Assembly (NCBI GenBank): GCA_902573425.1
Contig: CACGJO010000001.1
Location: 1-64,000, forward strand
Direction of reading: 5' to 3'
From: an uncultured Pelagibacteraceae bacterium
GTDB taxonomy: Bacteria; Pseudomonadota; Alphaproteobacteria; Pelagibacterales; Pelagibacteraceae
Length of the DNA: 64,000 nucleotides
The notes below the pieces were generated by a model that worked only from the letters and a program-made list of their open reading frames with translations, ran no database searches and had not been told where the DNA came from. Position numbers and translations under genes: made by a program. Below, one piece after another: positions 25,451 to 34,969 of this stretch. Numbering within the stretch: the first letter of the stretch is position 1; every line of letters starts with the position of its first letter.

Positions 25451-26638
25451 TTATTCATTCCTAAATGAAAACTGTATTAAGTCAATATTTTTAGCTCTAA
25501 AACCGGCTTCGCAATAAGAAAAATAAAAGTCCCAGATTTTTTTAAATGAACTATCAAAACCTTGCTGTGAAATATTATTCCAAGAACCTATAAAGTTTTC
25601 TCTCCATTTGCTCAATGTATGCGAGTAATGTATTCCGTAAGAATCACATCCTCTTAAAGTTAAACCAGTTTTCTTTGTATAATCTTTTATTGATTTTAAG
25701 GAAGGTAAAAAACCTCCTGGAAAAATATATTTTTGTATAAAATCCTGATTTTTTTTGTATCTATCAAAAAGTTCATCTTTAATAATAATTGCTTGAATAG
25801 CACCAACCCCGTTCGGTTTAAGATTATTCTTAATTGTTTTAAAATATTTATTCAAATTCTTTTCTCCAACTGCTTCAATCATTTCTATAGAAGCTATTGC
25901 ATCATATTTATCTTTTAAATCTCTATAGTCTAAAAACTTCACTTTAACTTTATTTTGTAAACCTAAAAGGTTTATTCTTTTTTTTGTAAACTCAAATTGT
26001 TTTTGTGAGATCGTGATACAATCAAGTTGAACATCATAATTTTTTGCAAGATGTTCTGCAAAACCACCCCATCCACATCCTATTTCTAAAATTTTATCTC
26101 CCGGTTTTGGTTGTATTAAATTTATAAGTTTATTGTATTTATTAATTTGAGCTTTTTCTAATTCTTGATCAGGTTTATCAAAAATACCGCATGAATAGGT
26201 TAATGTTTTATCTAGCCAGGTAGAAAAAAATTCATTACCTAAGTCATAATGTTTTGAAATATCTTCAACACTTTTTTTCTTTGTGTTTGATATAAAAAGT
26301 TTTTTAAAAATACTGTTTATACCTGAAATATTAAATATTCCTGAAAATTCATGGGTTATATTTATATTTTTTGCAGTTAGCTCAATTAAAGAAGGTAAAT
26401 TTAAAGTCTCAAATTCGTTTCTAATATAACTCTCTGCTAAAGCGGTACTACCTCCCCTTATTATATTAAAATAAAAATTTGGATTGTGGATTTTAATTTT
26501 CGCACTTAAAGAACTTTCTTGGTTACCAAATTGATATATTTTTCCATCGTAGTTTTCTACTGTAAGCTTTCCATCTTTAATATAATTCAATTTCTTTAGA
26601 ACAAAATTTTCAGAGATTTTATATGGACTGAATATCAT
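25451..26638 (-). CDS. Cyclopropane-fatty-acyl-phospholipid synthase family methyltransferase
   Basis: SAM-dependent methyltransferase that modifies the double bond of unsaturated phospholipid acyl chains. Visible motifs are YDLGNEFFSTWLDKTLTYSC, the SAM site ILEIGCGWGGFAEHLAKNY, and IEMIEAVGEKNLNKYFKTI. The length of 395 residues matches this family. Its neighbours (DUF1365 and an FAD oxidoreductase) suggest the branch related to UfaM-type methyltransferases that make methylated or furan fatty acids, instead of simple cyclopropanation; this is inferred from context. It overlaps the DUF1365 gene by 4 bases. Confidence 0.88.
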   Translation of the reverse strand: MIFSPYKISENFVLKKLNYIKDGKLTVENYDGKIYQFGNQESSLSAKIKIHNPNFYFNIIRGGSTALAESYIRNEFETLNLPSLIELTAKNINITHEFSGIFNISGINSIFKKLFISNTKKKSVEDISKHYDLGNEFFSTWLDKTLTYSCGIFDKPDQELEKAQINKYNKLINLIQPKPGDKILEIGCGWGGFAEHLAKNYDVQLDCITISQKQFEFTKKRINLLGLQNKVKVKFLDYRDLKDKYDAIASIEMIEAVGEKNLNKYFKTIKNNLKPNGVGAIQAIIIKDELFDRYKKNQDFIQKYIFPGGFLPSLKSIKDYTKKTGLTLRGCDSYGIHYSHTLSKWRENFIGSWNNISQQGFDSSFKKIWDFYFSYCEAGFRAKNIDLIQFSFRNE

Positions 26639-27396
26639 TTTTCTAAAGAAAGATTGTTTTTCATTTTGGTGTTTCTCTTTACTAACTTAACCCCTTTCCT
26701 CCACAGTCTTAATGCTTCAAAATGTATCGCCATTATAATTTTAATTGTCATCATTGGGTGTTTGAGGAAGTTAACCAGTAATCGTTTTGTGGATATCTGC
26801 TCTTTCTTTCCAATTTGACACGCTGAAAGCAACATTCCATCAATATCTTTTTGTTTTATAAAGACACTTAAAGTTTCTTTAGGTTCTGACAATCTAAAAT
26901 TATAAGAAGTCTCCATTTCCATAAATGGTGATACATAAAACTTTTTGTTACAACTTTGTGTGATAATTTTAGAATTATTTTTTACCTGAAAAATGTAAGT
27001 GTGTTGTTCATTAAAAGTATTTTTTACCTCATAAAGAATTGCTCTTAATTCAGATTTTTCGTTGTAGCAATAAAAAATACTTAGTGGATTAAATACATAA
27101 CCAAAAATACGTGGAAAACATAAAAGTTTGATCTTTGATACCTTAAAGTTAATGTTAAATTTATTTAGATTATTCTTAACCCAGTTTTTAATATCGCCGC
27201 CATCTCTATTTCCATGATCCTTATTGTAGAAACTAAAAAGATTAAACTTATTAAGGGAAAATATCGAAATCCTTTTTTCTAAATCTTTTAATTCATCTAA
27301 ATCAAAAAAGACAGAAAAGGTTTTGTAATTAAAAAAATGTCTTTTCGGCTTAAATCTCCGATGCGTAACTATGCCTTTGTATATACAAGTCTCCAT
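26635..27396 (-). CDS. DUF1365 family protein
   Basis: The N-terminus CIYKGIVTHRRFKPKRHFFNY is the DUF1365 signature, followed by FFDLDELKDL and PRIFGYVFNPLSIFYCYN. The function is unknown, but the gene is almost always adjacent to Cfa-like methyltransferases and NAD/FAD oxidoreductases. The track start at 27408 is TTG; the ATG at 27396 (METCIYKG) is preferred and still overlaps the upstream flavoprotein gene by about 47 bases, an unusually deep overlap. The product is about 253 residues. Confidence 0.88.
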   Translation of the reverse strand: METCIYKGIVTHRRFKPKRHFFNYKTFSVFFDLDELKDLEKRISIFSLNKFNLFSFYNKDHGNRDGGDIKNWVKNNLNKFNINFKVSKIKLLCFPRIFGYVFNPLSIFYCYNEKSELRAILYEVKNTFNEQHTYIFQVKNNSKIITQSCNKKFYVSPFMEMETSYNFRLSEPKETLSVFIKQKDIDGMLLSACQIGKKEQISTKRLLVNFLKHPMMTIKIIMAIHFEALRLWRKGVKLVKRNTKMKNNLSLEK

Positions 27397-28636
27397 CTCT
27401 TCTTTCAAATTGATTTATCATTTCTAAAGTTGATTTTAACCCATCCTCATGAAAACCGTAACCAAAATAACTACCCGAAAACCAGGTCCTATTTTTACCT
27501 TGAAGGGTATTTAAGTTAGTTTGTGTCTTAAAACTTTTAATATTTAAATAAGGATGTGTAAAATTAATTTTTTTTATTAATTTATTTTCTTTAATTTCAA
27601 ATATTGGATTTAAAGTCAGAAAATAATTCTCTTTTGTTTTTAAATTTTGCAGCTTATTTAGCCAGTATGTAATACATGTGTGAGATAAATCTTTTGTAGA
27701 AATTGAGTTCCAGCTCGACCAAGCATTTTTTTTATTTGGCATCAAATTTGTATCTGTGTGAAGATATGCGGTATTTGAAATATAAGAAAATTCTCTAAGA
27801 ATTTTTTTTTCATCTATTGTTGGTTTATCAATAATATTTAAACTTTCATCTGCATGACAAGATAAAACAACATGATCGTAATCTCTATGGTCGCCGTCAT
27901 TTTGTGTGAAAATTCTAACATTGTCCTCACTTCTTACTATTTTTTTTATATTATAGTTTTTTAAATAATCTCCACTAATTTTTTCTAAGACTCTTGTTAC
28001 ATAAGCTCTACTTCTATTTGTAACAGTATACCACTGAGGTCTATTTTTTAATTTAAAAAGTCCATGGTTGTTAAAAAAATTTAAAAACAATTCAAAAGGT
28101 ATATCTCTCGCTTTTGAAATGGGCATTGACCAAATTGCTGCTACCATTGGAACAATATGGTAATTTATAAAATATTTTGAGAGTTTTGAATTATCTAAAT
28201 AATTTCCTAAGGTCAAATTTTTCAAATCTTTTTTCAGTAAAATTGGTGCTGTTTTATAAAAAGATATAATTTCATAAATCATTTTAATAAAATTAAAATT
28301 AAATAAATTATTTTTTCTTGCAAATAACGCGTTAAAACCTGTTCCGCCATATTCAATTGATGAGTCTTTTACAGAAACTGAAAAAGACATATCACTTTTT
28401 TCGTATGGAACTTTTAGTTCATTAAAAAAATTTATTAAATTTGGATAAGTTAATTTATTAAAAACTATAAATCCAAGATCTACAGGAACTTTTTTATCAT
28501 TCTCATTTATGTCGTATGTATATGAGTGTCCACCAAAATGATCCTCCTTTTCAAAAAGATCTACTTTATATTTTTTTGATAAGTAATAAGCAGCTGACAG
28601 ACCTGATATACCTGAACCAATAACTGCAATTTTCAT
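27350..28636 (-). CDS. FAD-dependent oxidoreductase of the lipid-modification cluster
   Basis: A 428-residue flavoprotein with an N-terminal dinucleotide-binding motif, IAVIGSGISGLSAAYYLSK, and VDLFEKEDHFGGHSY. The GFIVFNKLTYPNL and FSGSYFGYGFHEDG segments match the amine-oxidase-like subgroup that sits with DUF1365 and Cfa. Its C-terminal 60 bases are shared with the start of the DUF1365 gene. It is the first gene of the four-gene set; gcvP ends 8 bases upstream on the same strand. A role as desaturase or reductase of acyl chains is inferred. Confidence 0.88.
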   Translation of the reverse strand: MKIAVIGSGISGLSAAYYLSKKYKVDLFEKEDHFGGHSYTYDINENDKKVPVDLGFIVFNKLTYPNLINFFNELKVPYEKSDMSFSVSVKDSSIEYGGTGFNALFARKNNLFNFNFIKMIYEIISFYKTAPILLKKDLKNLTLGNYLDNSKLSKYFINYHIVPMVAAIWSMPISKARDIPFELFLNFFNNHGLFKLKNRPQWYTVTNRSRAYVTRVLEKISGDYLKNYNIKKIVRSEDNVRIFTQNDGDHRDYDHVVLSCHADESLNIIDKPTIDEKKILREFSYISNTAYLHTDTNLMPNKKNAWSSWNSISTKDLSHTCITYWLNKLQNLKTKENYFLTLNPIFEIKENKLIKKINFTHPYLNIKSFKTQTNLNTLQGKNRTWFSGSYFGYGFHEDGLKSTLEMINQFERRDGDLYIQRHSYASEI

Positions 28637-28643
28637 TTAATAT

Positions 28644-31511
28644 TTAAGCTGCATCTTCTTTATACTCTTGAAGAGTTGGACAAGAGCAAACTAAGTTTCT
28701 ATCACCAAAAACATTATCAACTCTTCCAACTGGTGGCCAAAACTTATTATCTTTCAAATATTCATTTGGAAATGCTGCTTCTTCTCTTTTATATAAGTGT
28801 TTCCATTCATCTCCACTAAGCTCAAGATGTGTGTGTGGGGCATTTTTCAAAGGATTGTCTTTCTTATCAAAACTACCATTATCAACTTTGTCAATTTCTT
28901 TTTTAATAGATATTAATGCATTACAAAAACGATTTATCTCTGACAGATTTTCACTCTCTGTTGGTTCAATCATTAATGTTCCAGCAACAGGCCAGGACAT
29001 TGTTGGGGCGTGATAACCGTAATCTATTAATCTTTTGGCGATATCTTCCTCTGAAATTCCCGATTTAGATTTTATTGGTCTAAGATCTATAATACATTCG
29101 TGTGCAACATTTCCATTTTTTCCTTTGTAGAGAACTTTATAATGATTAGATAATTTTTTTGATATGTAATTTGCGTTTAAAATTGCTACCTCAGATGCTT
29201 TTCTTAAACCTTCAGCTCCCATCATCTTTATATACATCCAGGAAATTGGTAATATACTCGCACTTCCCCATGGCGCAGCAGATACAGAGCCTAAACTTTT
29301 CTCGGATCTATTATTTTTAGTAATGTTATGATTTGGTAAAAAATCTTTTAAGTGTTTCGCGCATGCGATTGGACCCATGCCTGGCCCTCCTCCTCCATGT
29401 GGAATACAAAAAGTTTTGTGTAAGTTAATATGACAAACATCTGGTCCAAATTTTCCGGGTTTTGCAATACCAACTAGTGCGTTAAGGTTTGCACCATCCA
29501 TATAAACTTGACCGCCAGCTTTGTGAACATAATCACAAATTTCACTAATTTTTTCTTCGAATACTCCATGTGTTGATGGGTAGGTTACCATCAGAGCAGC
29601 TAAATCTTTTGAATACTTATTTACCTTATCTTTTAAATCTATTAAATCAACATTGCCTTCTTCATCGCAATTAACAACTACCACTTTCATACCACACATT
29701 TGTGCGCTTGCAGGATTTGTACCGTGTGCTGACTCTGGTATCAAACATACATTTCTATTTTTTTGATTATTATTCAAATGAAATTTACGTATTGTCATTA
29801 ATCCTGAATATTCTCCTTGAGCACCTGAATTTGGTTGAAGGGAAACTGCATCAAAACCTGTGATTTCCTTCAAATCATTAACTAAATCATTAAATAAAAC
29901 CTTATACCCTTTCATTTGATCTTGGGGCACAAAAGGATGTGGTAATGAGAATTCTTTCCAAGTCACAGGGATAAGTTCCGCTGTAGCATTTAACTTCATC
30001 GTACATGAACCAAGTGCAATCATAGATCTATTTAAAGCAATATCACAATCTTCTAATCTTTTTAAATAACGAAGCATCTCAGTTTCTGAATGATATTTAT
30101 GAAAAATAGGGTGAGTCAGATATTTAGATGTTCTTAAAAGATTTTTTGGTAAATTAGTTAAATCAACTTTATCAGTATTACTAAATGTTTTTTTTATTCC
30201 GAATATTTTTAGTAGAATATTTACATGATCAACTCTCTTAACCTCATCAAAAGCTACAGATAATGTATTTTTATCTACTACCCTTAAATTAATTTTTTCT
30301 GATAAGGCCTTGTTATTTATAGTGTCTGTTTTCTCATTTGTTTTGACAGTAACTGTATCAAAAAAATTTTCGGAGTGTAGTTGATAACCACCTGATTTCA
30401 GTCCATCAGCAAATATTTTTGCTAACTTTGATGTCCTATTAGCTATTTTTAAAATTCCTTCAGGTCCATGATAAATTGCATAAGCAGCTGAAAGAATTGC
30501 AAGTAGTGCTTGAGCAGTACAAATATTGCTTGTAGCCTTATCTCTTCTTATGTGCTGTTCTCTTGTTTGAAGAGATAACCTGAACGCTTTTTTCCCATGT
30601 CTATCAACTGATACTCCAATAATTCTACCTGGCATAGATCTTTTAAATTCTTCTTTAGTTGCAAAAAACGCTGCATGTGGACCTCCATAACCCATAGGTA
30701 TTCCAAATCTTTGTGCACTTCCAACAGCAATATCTGCCCCAAGTTCTGCTGGGGTTTTAAGTCTTGTTAAAGATAACAGATCACTAACAATAATTACTTT
30801 ACCTTCTTTTTTATGAATTAAGCTAATAGATTCACTGGGGTCTTTAATTTCACCTAAAGTTCCAGGGTAAGCTAAAACACCACAAATAATTTTATCTTTA
30901 ATACCTTTTAAAATTTTTTCCTCATCACCAATAATTAGCTCTATATTGAATGGCTCAACCCTTGTCTTAATTATATCAATTGTTTGAGGGTTACATGAGC
31001 TTGATACAAATATCTTTTTTGAATTATTTTTGTCTAATCTTTGACACAAACCCACTGCTTCAGCGGCAGCAGTTCCTTCATCTAATAACGAAGCATTTGC
31101 TATATCCATACCAGTTAAATCCATTATCATTTGTTGGAAATTAATAAGCATTTCCAATCTTCCCTGGGCTACTTCAGGTTGGTATGGAGTGTAAGAAGTA
31201 TACCAACCAGGATTCTCCAGTATATTTCTTAAAATAACATTTGGGGTAACAGTATTATAGTAACCCATGCCTATAAAATTACGGAAAACTTCATTTTTTT
31301 TTGACAAAAGTTTCAATTTTTTTAGAGCATCATTCTCTGACATTGGCTCATCAATTTTAAGTTCATCTTTAATTAAAATATTCTTTGGAACAGTATTCTC
31401 AATTAAATTATCAATTGATTTTGAAGATATTGCTTTTAACATCTCTATTTGATCTTCAGTGCTTGGACCAATGTGTCTACTAATAAATTCTTTTGAAGTA
31501 TCGTCTATCAT
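28644..31511 (-). CDS. gcvP: Glycine dehydrogenase (decarboxylating), P-protein
   Basis: PLP enzyme that decarboxylates glycine and passes the aminomethyl group to lipoyl-GcvH. The protein is the long single-chain form (955 residues), with both halves present. The PLP lysine lies in HINLHKTFCIPHGGGGPGMG, and the glycine-binding region is ESAHGTNPASAQMCGMK. The N-terminal FISRHIGPSTEDQ is typical. It is the last gene of the gcvT-gcvH-gcvP operon and so falls under control of the glycine riboswitch. Confidence 0.97.
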   Translation of the reverse strand: MIDDTSKEFISRHIGPSTEDQIEMLKAISSKSIDNLIENTVPKNILIKDELKIDEPMSENDALKKLKLLSKKNEVFRNFIGMGYYNTVTPNVILRNILENPGWYTSYTPYQPEVAQGRLEMLINFQQMIMDLTGMDIANASLLDEGTAAAEAVGLCQRLDKNNSKKIFVSSSCNPQTIDIIKTRVEPFNIELIIGDEEKILKGIKDKIICGVLAYPGTLGEIKDPSESISLIHKKEGKVIIVSDLLSLTRLKTPAELGADIAVGSAQRFGIPMGYGGPHAAFFATKEEFKRSMPGRIIGVSVDRHGKKAFRLSLQTREQHIRRDKATSNICTAQALLAILSAAYAIYHGPEGILKIANRTSKLAKIFADGLKSGGYQLHSENFFDTVTVKTNEKTDTINNKALSEKINLRVVDKNTLSVAFDEVKRVDHVNILLKIFGIKKTFSNTDKVDLTNLPKNLLRTSKYLTHPIFHKYHSETEMLRYLKRLEDCDIALNRSMIALGSCTMKLNATAELIPVTWKEFSLPHPFVPQDQMKGYKVLFNDLVNDLKEITGFDAVSLQPNSGAQGEYSGLMTIRKFHLNNNQKNRNVCLIPESAHGTNPASAQMCGMKVVVVNCDEEGNVDLIDLKDKVNKYSKDLAALMVTYPSTHGVFEEKISEICDYVHKAGGQVYMDGANLNALVGIAKPGKFGPDVCHINLHKTFCIPHGGGGPGMGPIACAKHLKDFLPNHNITKNNRSEKSLGSVSAAPWGSASILPISWMYIKMMGAEGLRKASEVAILNANYISKKLSNHYKVLYKGKNGNVAHECIIDLRPIKSKSGISEEDIAKRLIDYGYHAPTMSWPVAGTLMIEPTESENLSEINRFCNALISIKKEIDKVDNGSFDKKDNPLKNAPHTHLELSGDEWKHLYKREEAAFPNEYLKDNKFWPPVGRVDNVFGDRNLVCSCPTLQEYKEDAA

Positions 31512-31512
31512 A

Positions 31513-31893
31513 TTAATTTGGATTTTCCTTTACAAATTTTTCATAATCTGGCTGGCTCATTAAAGAATCTAACTCTGATTTATCTTTAACTTTTATTTTA
31601 AAGAACCAACCATTATTTTCTGGATCTTTATTTACATTTGATGGGTCATCAACAATTGGTTGATTTGTTTCCATAATTTCTCCAGATACTGGTGTATAAA
31701 CATCGCTCGCAGCCTTTGTGGACTCTACTACAGCAGCTTTTTCTTCTTTGTTTAAACTCTTACCTTTCTCTGGCAATTCAACAAAAACGATATCACCGAG
31801 CATTTCTGTTGCATGCTTGCTAATGCCTACAGTTGCAGACTCACCGTCTAACATGATCCATTCATGTTTTTTTGAATATTTTTTTTCACTCAT
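31513..31893 (-). CDS. gcvH: Glycine cleavage system H protein
   Basis: Lipoyl carrier of the glycine cleavage complex. The lipoylated Lys is in [18 protein letters not shown], and the N-terminus [15 protein letters not shown] is characteristic. At 126 residues the length is standard. The gene stands between gcvT (8-base gap) and gcvP (1-base gap), so the three form one transcription unit. Confidence 0.97.
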   Translation of the reverse strand: MSEKKYSKKHEWIMLDGESATVGISKHATEMLGDIVFVELPEKGKSLNKEEKAAVVESTKAASDVYTPVSGEIMETNQPIVDDPSNVNKDPENNGWFFKIKVKDKSELDSLMSQPDYEKFVKENPN

Positions 31894-31901
31894 ATATCCT
31901 C

Positions 31902-32990
31902 CTATTTGACATAACTCTTTTTATAAAACGGTAATTTGGATACTTTGGCCTCATGCTTTTTTCCTCTTACCTCTATTAAAATTTTATTATCAATTTCTGA
32001 AAATTTACTTTTTACATATCCCATGGCAACTGGACTATTTACGCTTGGTCCATATGTACCGCTCGTTATAATTCCTATTTCCTCACCAGTATTAGAATAA
32101 ATTTTTGTACCTTCCCTTGCGATAATTTTACCTGCTGGTTTAACGCCAACTCTAATTTTAGAAACTCCGTTTTGTAAATCTTTTTTAATATTTTCCCAGC
32201 CTTTAAATCCTCCTGTCTCTCTTCTTTTTTTTGAAATTGCCCATTTTAAATTTGCTTGAATCGGATTAATCTCTTGATTTAATTCATGACCATACAAACA
32301 TAAACCCGCTTCTAATCTAAGTGTATCTCTTGCTCCCAAACCTATAGGTTTAGCGTCTTTATCTGTAAGTAGTTTGATAAGATTTTCAACAATTACATTT
32401 GGAACTGAAATCTCAAAACCATCTTCGCCAGTGTAACCAGAACGAGTTATATAAATTTTCTTTTCAAGAAATTTAAAATAATTACCATTCATAAATTTGA
32501 GTTCTTTTACACCTTTAATAATTGATTCTAGAATTATTTCCGCTTTAGGACCTTGTAAAGCTATAAGAGATAAATCTTTTCTTAATTCGTATTTACTTTC
32601 GGAATTTAGACACTTTGCAATTTCTTTAATATCGTTATCCTTGCAAGCTGCATTCAATATAATATTAAAACCATTTTCAACTCTTGTTATAATAAGATCA
32701 TCTATAACTCCTCCTTCATCATTAATTAAAAAGGAATATTTAGACTGGTTCATCTTAATTTCTTTAAAATCTAACGGTATGATTTTTTCTAAACTAAGTT
32801 CTGTTGATCGGCCTCCAGAGACATAAAACTGCCCCATATGTGATACATCAAAAAAACCTGCGAACTGTCTTGTATTTATATGTTCTTTAACTATGCCATC
32901 TTTATATTGGATAGGCATCTCATAACCAGCGAAAGGAACGAACTTAGCTCCTGAGTTTTTATGAAAATTATATAAAGCTGTTTTTTCCAT
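31902..32990 (-). CDS. gcvT: Aminomethyltransferase (T-protein of glycine cleavage)
   Basis: Transfers the methylene group from the lipoyl arm of GcvH to tetrahydrofolate and releases ammonia. Motifs include [55 protein letters not shown] and [20 protein letters not shown]. The length of 362 residues is normal. It is the first gene after the tandem glycine riboswitch. The sequence just before its ATG is complementary to the linker between the two aptamers. Confidence 0.97.
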   Translation of the reverse strand: MEKTALYNFHKNSGAKFVPFAGYEMPIQYKDGIVKEHINTRQFAGFFDVSHMGQFYVSGGRSTELSLEKIIPLDFKEIKMNQSKYSFLINDEGGVIDDLIITRVENGFNIILNAACKDNDIKEIAKCLNSESKYELRKDLSLIALQGPKAEIILESIIKGVKELKFMNGNYFKFLEKKIYITRSGYTGEDGFEISVPNVIVENLIKLLTDKDAKPIGLGARDTLRLEAGLCLYGHELNQEINPIQANLKWAISKKRRETGGFKGWENIKKDLQNGVSKIRVGVKPAGKIIAREGTKIYSNTGEEIGIITSGTYGPSVNSPVAMGYVKSKFSEIDNKILIEVRGKKHEAKVSKLPFYKKSYVK

Positions 32991-33010
32991 TTTGTAATAA
33001 CCCTTTTTTT

Positions 33011-33157
33011 CCCCATCTGTCTAAGAACCTGAGAGATTTACTCCTTCGGTGAGGCTATGCCTGCTTTCCAGAGTTATTACAATAACGGTCCTTTTGCCTG
33101 AGAGTTTCCAGGGAGGTTGCTCCTTCGGCGCTATATTTAAATAGTCTCTCCCGTTAT
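33011..33157 (-). promoter_or_regulatory. Tandem glycine riboswitch upstream of gcvT
   Basis: On the minus strand two glycine aptamers lie in series. The first runs from AUAACGGGAGAGAC to AGGACCGUUAU (about 33157-33082) with GCGCCGAAGGAGCAA and the core CUCUCAGGCAAAAGGAC. The second (about 33076-33011) contains CACCGAAGGAGUAA, AUCUCUCAGG and a closing CAGAUGGGG. The first aptamer is closed by AUAACGG/CCGUUAU. Only about 20 bases separate the element from the gcvT start, and no terminator stem is visible, which favours translational control. Glycine-activated riboswitches are established in SAR11. Confidence 0.96.
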
Positions 33158-33187
33158 TTTTTTTTTATAACACAAAATTTAGATAAA

Positions 33188-34045
33188 TTATACTTTTTTA
33201 TAATCCAAGCTTTTCATAACTACGGCTGAAAGAATAATTATTCCACCAATAAGTACACTTACTGGTGGTATTTCATTAAAAAATAGCCAAACCCATATTG
33301 GAGCAAATATAGATTCCATAAGCATTAACAAACCAACCATCACTGCTGGGGTTGTTCTAGAACCTATTGTGATAAAAATAAAACCAAAAGCTAATTGTGG
33401 AACACCAAGTAAAAAAGATAACCAAATATCTTTTGTAGATATGACCATATCTTCAAGTAAAAATAAACCATATAGGCAACTCAATATACCTGCATAAAAT
33501 ATTGCAGGTATCATATCTACTTTTGGGTATTTTCGAATTATTAAAACTAGAACTGAAAAGTTAATTGGAATTGTTAAAGCAGCTAAATTTCCTTTTAAAG
33601 ATCCTGTACCTAGTGAGTCACCAATCATCAAAGTTACGCCGATCATTGCTAATACAATCGCAACATATCCTCGTGGCGAAATTTTTTCTTTTAAAAAAAT
33701 ATAAGCTACTATCGGTAAAAAAACTGTTTGAGTGCTAATAATAAAAACAACATTAGCAACAGTCGTTTCCATCATAGAATACATATAAGCAACAAAGTTA
33801 GTTGATAGAAACACTCCACCTATAAGACCAGGTACTCCAGCTTCTTTAATTTTTTTAAATGTTTTTTTTCTATAAGTCAGTAAGATAAAAGCAATTAAAA
33901 CCCAGAGAAAGAATATTGATCTATAAAAAAGAATTTGCCAGATACTTGCACTTTCGAAAGATCTTAAAATTAGCCCACCCCAACTTAAACAAAATCCACC
34001 TGTAAGAATAAGTAAAGGCCCAGGTATTTTATAAACAAAATTCAT
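33188..34045 (-). CDS. EamA/DMT family transporter
   Basis: A 285-residue protein with ten hydrophobic helices in two EamA repeats. The sequence ends its second repeat with GLLMLMESIFAPIWVWLFFNE, a common DMT motif; VISTQTVFLPIVAYIFLKEK is the equivalent region in the first repeat. Such carriers typically export amino acids or other metabolites. It starts where the pxpC gene ends (no gap), so it is likely part of the pxpBC operon and may move 5-oxoproline or a related compound (inference). Confidence 0.9.
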   Translation of the reverse strand: MNFVYKIPGPLLILTGGFCLSWGGLILRSFESASIWQILFYRSIFFLWVLIAFILLTYRKKTFKKIKEAGVPGLIGGVFLSTNFVAYMYSMMETTVANVVFIISTQTVFLPIVAYIFLKEKISPRGYVAIVLAMIGVTLMIGDSLGTGSLKGNLAALTIPINFSVLVLIIRKYPKVDMIPAIFYAGILSCLYGLFLLEDMVISTKDIWLSFLLGVPQLAFGFIFITIGSRTTPAVMVGLLMLMESIFAPIWVWLFFNEIPPVSVLIGGIIILSAVVMKSLDYKKV

Positions 34046-34969
34046 TTAGAATTTTCTTACATAGTCTTGAAAAGCTTTTTCTGCAACGGGCAAATCGACC
34101 AATTTGAATTTAATAGTTTTACCAGGGATTTTTTGAACTAATTTATCATAATCAGCTGTGATCACATTTGCAATTTTTGGATATCCGCCAATTGTTGGGT
34201 GATCTGAAAGTAGAATTATAGGTTGGCCGTCGCCAGGAACTTGTATTGATCCTTTCGTGATCCCTTCCGATTTTATATTTTTATTGACTGTGTTTTCGAG
34301 TTTTTGACCTTCTAATCTCATTCCCATTCGATCAGTTAATTTTGTAACTGTATATTCCTTTGAAAAAAAATCTTCTTGGCTTTTTTTTGAGAAATAATGA
34401 ATTTGTAAACCTTTCATAACTCGAATGATGTTATCTTTATCAAAATCAAATTGAATTTTATTTGTTTTATTCACTTGATGAGATTTATTAAAAAAAATTT
34501 TATCACCAACCTTGAGTTTGTCACCATTGTTTGGACCAATTTTTGCTTTTACCAATGTTGATACACTGCCTTTGACCTCATCTATTTTAAAACCACCAAA
34601 AATTGAAAAATAACCATAAACAGAATTAATTGTTGATAAAATATCAATCTTTTCTCCATTTGAAATTAAGAAACTTTCATTGGCCTTTCCTTTGATTACT
34701 TCGCCATTTTTTTTTATAATATTAAAATTAACTTTGCCAGAGATAGCAACCAGTGCGGTTTCTCCCATAAGTTCGAATAATGGTCCTTGATACGCAAATT
34801 CTAAAGCTCCCTCTGATATTTTATTGCCAACTAATTTATTTGAAGTACAAAATGTTAATTGATCCATGCAGCCACTTGCGACAATTCCTAAATGCTGTAA
34901 ACCAAATCTACCTAGATCTTGAAAAGTAGAATTAATACCTGGTCTTAAAACTTTGAAAAAATTATTCAT
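34046..34969 (-). CDS. pxpC: 5-oxoprolinase subunit C (biotin-dependent carboxyltransferase family)
   Basis: Part of the prokaryotic ATP-dependent 5-oxoprolinase PxpABC, which opens 5-oxoproline to glutamate. The family start FKVLRPGINSTFQDLGRFG and the C-terminal ILLSDHPTIGGYPKIANVI are clear. The ATG at 34969 is preferred; the track start is a TTG inside pxpB. The product is about 307 residues. It overlaps pxpB by 8 bases and is followed without gap by the EamA carrier. Confidence 0.93.
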   Translation of the reverse strand: MNNFFKVLRPGINSTFQDLGRFGLQHLGIVASGCMDQLTFCTSNKLVGNKISEGALEFAYQGPLFELMGETALVAISGKVNFNIIKKNGEVIKGKANESFLISNGEKIDILSTINSVYGYFSIFGGFKIDEVKGSVSTLVKAKIGPNNGDKLKVGDKIFFNKSHQVNKTNKIQFDFDKDNIIRVMKGLQIHYFSKKSQEDFFSKEYTVTKLTDRMGMRLEGQKLENTVNKNIKSEGITKGSIQVPGDGQPIILLSDHPTIGGYPKIANVITADYDKLVQKIPGKTIKFKLVDLPVAEKAFQDYVRKF

